The notes under the pieces are model-generated. The model did no database searches. It had not been told where the DNA came from and worked only from the letters and a program-made list of their open reading frames with translations. A stretch of 9,277 nt of DNA, from contig JAQVPO010000037.1 in NCBI GenBank assembly GCA_028702015.1, positions 1 through 9,277 on the forward strand, read 5' to 3'. The DNA is from Synergistaceae bacterium. Lineage in GTDB: Bacteria; Synergistota; Synergistia; Synergistales; Synergistaceae. The stretch's first letter is position 1; every line of letters begins with the position of its first letter. Positions 7,565 through 9,277 of the stretch are shown here, in pieces. A program made the position numbers and the translations under genes.

Positions 7565-7686
7565 TTTCAAAGACCAAGCAACCGGGATCTTTCAGCTCCG
7601 GCAAAACCGGGATTCCGTCTCTGTGAAACTTGTTGTCCCTTACTATCCCTATCATAGCTGTTCAAAAATTAAGTTGATTGTGAGCG

Positions 7687-7715
7687 TTTATACATCTACT
7701 TGGATTAATTGTCAA
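7687..7715 (-). promoter_or_regulatory. Promoter of the thrC-thrB-lysC-asd operon
   Basis: The minus strand shows a perfect -35 box TTGACA (7715-7710), 17 bases of spacer, and a -10 box TATAAA (7692-7687). Transcription should begin near 7680, directly before the T-box stem I. This is a sigma-70 type promoter of high quality. Confidence 0.85.
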
Positions 7716-7735
7716 GTCTTTTTAATTAATTATCT

Positions 7736-7765
7736 CTGACAAATTACGCTGAATTTGACTATAAT
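7736..7765 (+). promoter_or_regulatory. Promoter of the radical SAM gene
   Basis: CTGACA (7736-7741) and a perfect TATAAT (7760-7765) are separated by 18 bases. Transcription should start near 7772, giving about 100 bases of untranslated leader. Only 20 AT-rich bases (7716-7735, with TTAATTAATTA) separate it from the divergent threonine promoter, so the two could share upstream contacts or a regulator. Confidence 0.8.
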
Positions 7766-7771
7766 AACAGT

Positions 7772-7872
7772 GAGGAATAGAATCTACTCAAAGTAAAGTC
7801 TGACAGACCTGATCTGATTGAGGCGTGCCTGGTGTGTTTGTAGCTCTGCGCAAATGCAAAGGAGTGATCGCT
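7772..7872 (+). other. 5' untranslated leader of the radical SAM gene
   Basis: About 100 bases lie between the predicted transcript start and the chosen GTG. They contain a short perfect inverted repeat GTCTG-A-CAGAC (7798-7808), which could be an operator half-site pair or chance. I recognise no known riboswitch. The ribosome binding site is AAGGAG (7859-7864), 8 bases before the GTG at 7873. Confidence 0.5.
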
Positions 7873-9219
7873 GTGAAAATTAGCATGAAGGAATACGCTG
7901 AAAGCCTGGGAGTAAAAGCTGCCCTTTCATATCTGGAAGGGGATCCGGAAAAAAATATCCCCAAAGTTGTAAACTGGGTAAAAATGTTTGACAGAAATGG
8001 AATATATTCTGCTGCTTATCCTGTTCTTGAAAAAATTGCCTCTGATCCGCAAAACATCTGGTTCCAATTTATAAAGAGCCTCTATTCAGACATTGACACT
8101 CAGGTCAGAAAAAAGATTTTTACAAATTTTTTACTGCACTCTGCTATCCAGGGCTTCAGCCAGCGCTCAAAAAATGAAGAAAAATATAACTGCAATGTGC
8201 CCTGGGCCATACTTATGGACCCGACAAGCGCCTGCAACCTGCACTGTAAAGGCTGCTGGGCTGAAGATTACGGCAGTTCCATGAATCTAGAAAAGGAGAT
8301 ATTGGACAGAATTATCCGAGAAGGCAAAGACTTGGGCACATATACGTATCTTTTCAGCGGAGGAGAACCGCTGATGAGAAAGGATGACATCATCAGCCTC
8401 TGCAAGAAGCATGATGACTGCCTTTTCATGGCCTTCACGAATGCTACGCTTATAGACTCTTCTTTTACCGATAAAATGCTTGAGGTCAAAAATTTTGTTC
8501 CTGCATTAAGTATAGAAGGGTTCAGGGATGAAACGGATTTCAGAAGAGGGACGGGTACATACGATGCAGTTTTAAGCGCAATGAAGCTTCTGAAAAGGAG
8601 ACAGCTGCCATTTGGCATCTCATGCTGTTACACAAGCCAGAACATCAGCTCTGTAGGAAGCGAAGAGTTTTTTGATTATATGGTGGAGATGGGGGCAAAA
8701 TTTGCATGGCTTTTCACTTACATTCCAATAGGAGAAGAAGCGATGACCGAGCTGATGGTTTCAGCAGAACAGAGGGAGTATATGTACAGGCAGATTCGTA
8801 AATTCAGAAAGACCAAGCCGATATTCACTATGGATTTCTGGAATGACGGAGAATATGTCAAGGGATGCATAGCTGGAGGAAGGAGATATCTGCACATCAA
8901 CGCCAACGGTGATATTGAACCCTGTGCATTTGTACACTATGCCGATTCAAACATAAAAGAGAAGAGTCTCCTGGAAGCTTACAGGGCTCCGCTCTTTATG
9001 CAGTACAGACAAAATCAGCCCTTCTGCAGCAATCATCTGCGCCCGTGCCCTCTGCTGGACAACCCCGATGCACTGGACTCAATGGTCGAATTATCAGGAG
9101 CAGCCTCAACATATATGGTAAAACCTGAAACAGTAAGAGAGCTTACTTCAAAATGCAGGAAAAAATCAGTCCTTTGGGCTGATACAGCAGATAGGCTATG
9201 GTCGGAAGAAAAAGGATGA
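7873..9219 (+). CDS. Radical SAM protein with C-terminal auxiliary-cluster cysteines, substrate unknown
   Basis: The 448-residue protein has a roughly 110-residue mostly helical N-terminal region, then a radical SAM core. The core holds the cluster motif CNLHCKGC (C121, C125, C128), which binds the 4Fe-4S cluster that cleaves S-adenosylmethionine, and the SAM-binding GGEP (163-166). The C-terminal part has C332, C351 (in NANGDIEPC), C385 and C392, a reduced SPASM-like set that probably holds one further iron-sulfur cluster. No signal peptide or membrane helix is seen. An in-frame GTG at 7825 would add 16 residues but lacks a good ribosome binding site, while AAGGAG precedes the GTG at 7873. 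No peptide substrate gene or partner is visible, so neither a peptide-modifying nor a cofactor role can be assigned. The gene has its own promoter and is divergent from the threonine operon. The superfamily is certain; function is unknown. Confidence 0.92.
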   Translation: MKISMKEYAESLGVKAALSYLEGDPEKNIPKVVNWVKMFDRNGIYSAAYPVLEKIASDPQNIWFQFIKSLYSDIDTQVRKKIFTNFLLHSAIQGFSQRSKNEEKYNCNVPWAILMDPTSACNLHCKGCWAEDYGSSMNLEKEILDRIIREGKDLGTYTYLFSGGEPLMRKDDIISLCKKHDDCLFMAFTNATLIDSSFTDKMLEVKNFVPALSIEGFRDETDFRRGTGTYDAVLSAMKLLKRRQLPFGISCCYTSQNISSVGSEEFFDYMVEMGAKFAWLFTYIPIGEEAMTELMVSAEQREYMYRQIRKFRKTKPIFTMDFWNDGEYVKGCIAGGRRYLHINANGDIEPCAFVHYADSNIKEKSLLEAYRAPLFMQYRQNQPFCSNHLRPCPLLDNPDALDSMVELSGAASTYMVKPETVRELTSKCRKKSVLWADTADRLWSEEKG

Positions 9220-9238
9220 CATACTTATATACACCCCT

Positions 9239-9267
9239 TTGAAACAGCAGATATGTGGACATATAAT
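9239..9267 (+). promoter_or_regulatory. Promoter for a gene beyond the right edge
   Basis: TTGAAA (9239-9244), a 17-base spacer and TATAAT (9262-9267) form a good sigma-70 type promoter on the plus strand. A perfect inverted repeat ATATGT-GG-ACATAT (9251-9264) overlaps the spacer and the -10 box and could be an operator. The served gene lies outside the window. No terminator hairpin for the radical SAM gene was seen in the preceding 20 bases. Confidence 0.55.
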
Positions 9268-9277
9268 TTATATATGA

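Larger units (their letters stand above)
7400..7680 (-). promoter_or_regulatory. Threonine T-box riboswitch leader of the thrC operon
   Basis: The untranslated leader of thrC (transcribed from about 7680) carries the T-box motif GGAGUGGAACCGCGG (7458-7444). Stem I includes an AAGGG (7641-7637) to CCCUU (7560-7556) pairing just outside a loop with GAAAACCACC. The triplet ACC (7564-7562), a threonine codon followed by A, is the best specifier. A stem CAGGG/CCCUG (7516-7503) lies between stem I and the T-box. The antiterminator pairs GGAG with CUCC and GCGG with CCGC around the UGGAACC bulge, using the same bases as the 5' half of the terminator. Known T-boxes bind uncharged tRNA at the specifier and, through its NCCA end, at the bulge, so low charged tRNA-Thr should allow read-through into thrC. 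The fine structure of the upper stem I was not resolved. This leader fills most of the long gene-free stretch 7384-7872. Confidence 0.92.

Noticed and set aside
7384..7680. Possible small coding gene or tRNA in the long gap before thrC
   Set aside because: The whole stretch is explained by the T-box leader, and no tRNA cloverleaf or coding frame with a ribosome site was seen.
7825..7872. A longer N-terminus for the radical SAM protein from GTG 7825
   Set aside because: No suitable ribosome binding site precedes it, while AAGGAG sits 8 bases before the GTG at 7873.

Overview
The window reads as ordinary chromosomal DNA from a free-living bacterium. It carries compact, partly overlapping amino-acid biosynthesis genes with strong purine-rich ribosome binding sites, frequent GTG/TTG starts and a tRNA-sensing T-box leader. 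The T-box, the stand-alone FmdE-like protein and the radical SAM enzyme together suggest an anaerobe of the Bacillota (Clostridia) or Synergistota type. The sequence alone does not settle the phylum. I see no mobile element, CRISPR array, rRNA or tRNA.

Layout. (1) Bases 1-2403, minus strand: a two-gene unit in which malic enzyme (2403-1186) overlaps lysA (diaminopimelate decarboxylase, 1202 to beyond base 1). LysA lacks only its last few residues at the window edge. (2) Bases 2541-3068, plus strand: an FmdE-family protein with a C-terminal zinc-finger motif, divergent from malic enzyme. (3) Bases 3079-7715, minus strand: a complete transcription unit made of promoter, threonine T-box leader with terminator/antiterminator, thrC, thrB, lysC, asd and an intrinsic terminator just past the end of fmdE. 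All three internal gene junctions overlap by one to three bases. (4) Bases 7736-9219, plus strand: its own promoter and a radical SAM protein of unknown substrate, divergent from the threonine operon. (5) The last 58 bases hold a good promoter for a gene outside the window.

How the genes work together. LysC and Asd convert aspartate to aspartate semialdehyde, the branch point to lysine and threonine. ThrB and ThrC convert homoserine to threonine. LysA makes the last step of the lysine branch. Homoserine dehydrogenase, which links Asd to ThrB, is not in the window. The leader reads uncharged tRNA-Thr (ACC specifier, UGGA acceptor bulge), so threonine starvation is predicted to raise expression of all four operon genes, including the two shared with lysine synthesis. 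Malic enzyme supplies pyruvate, a co-substrate of the lysine branch, which may or may not be why it sits with lysA.

The best-supported item of special interest is the complete T-box. I found no convincing undescribed system. The least understood genes are the radical SAM protein and the FmdE-like protein.
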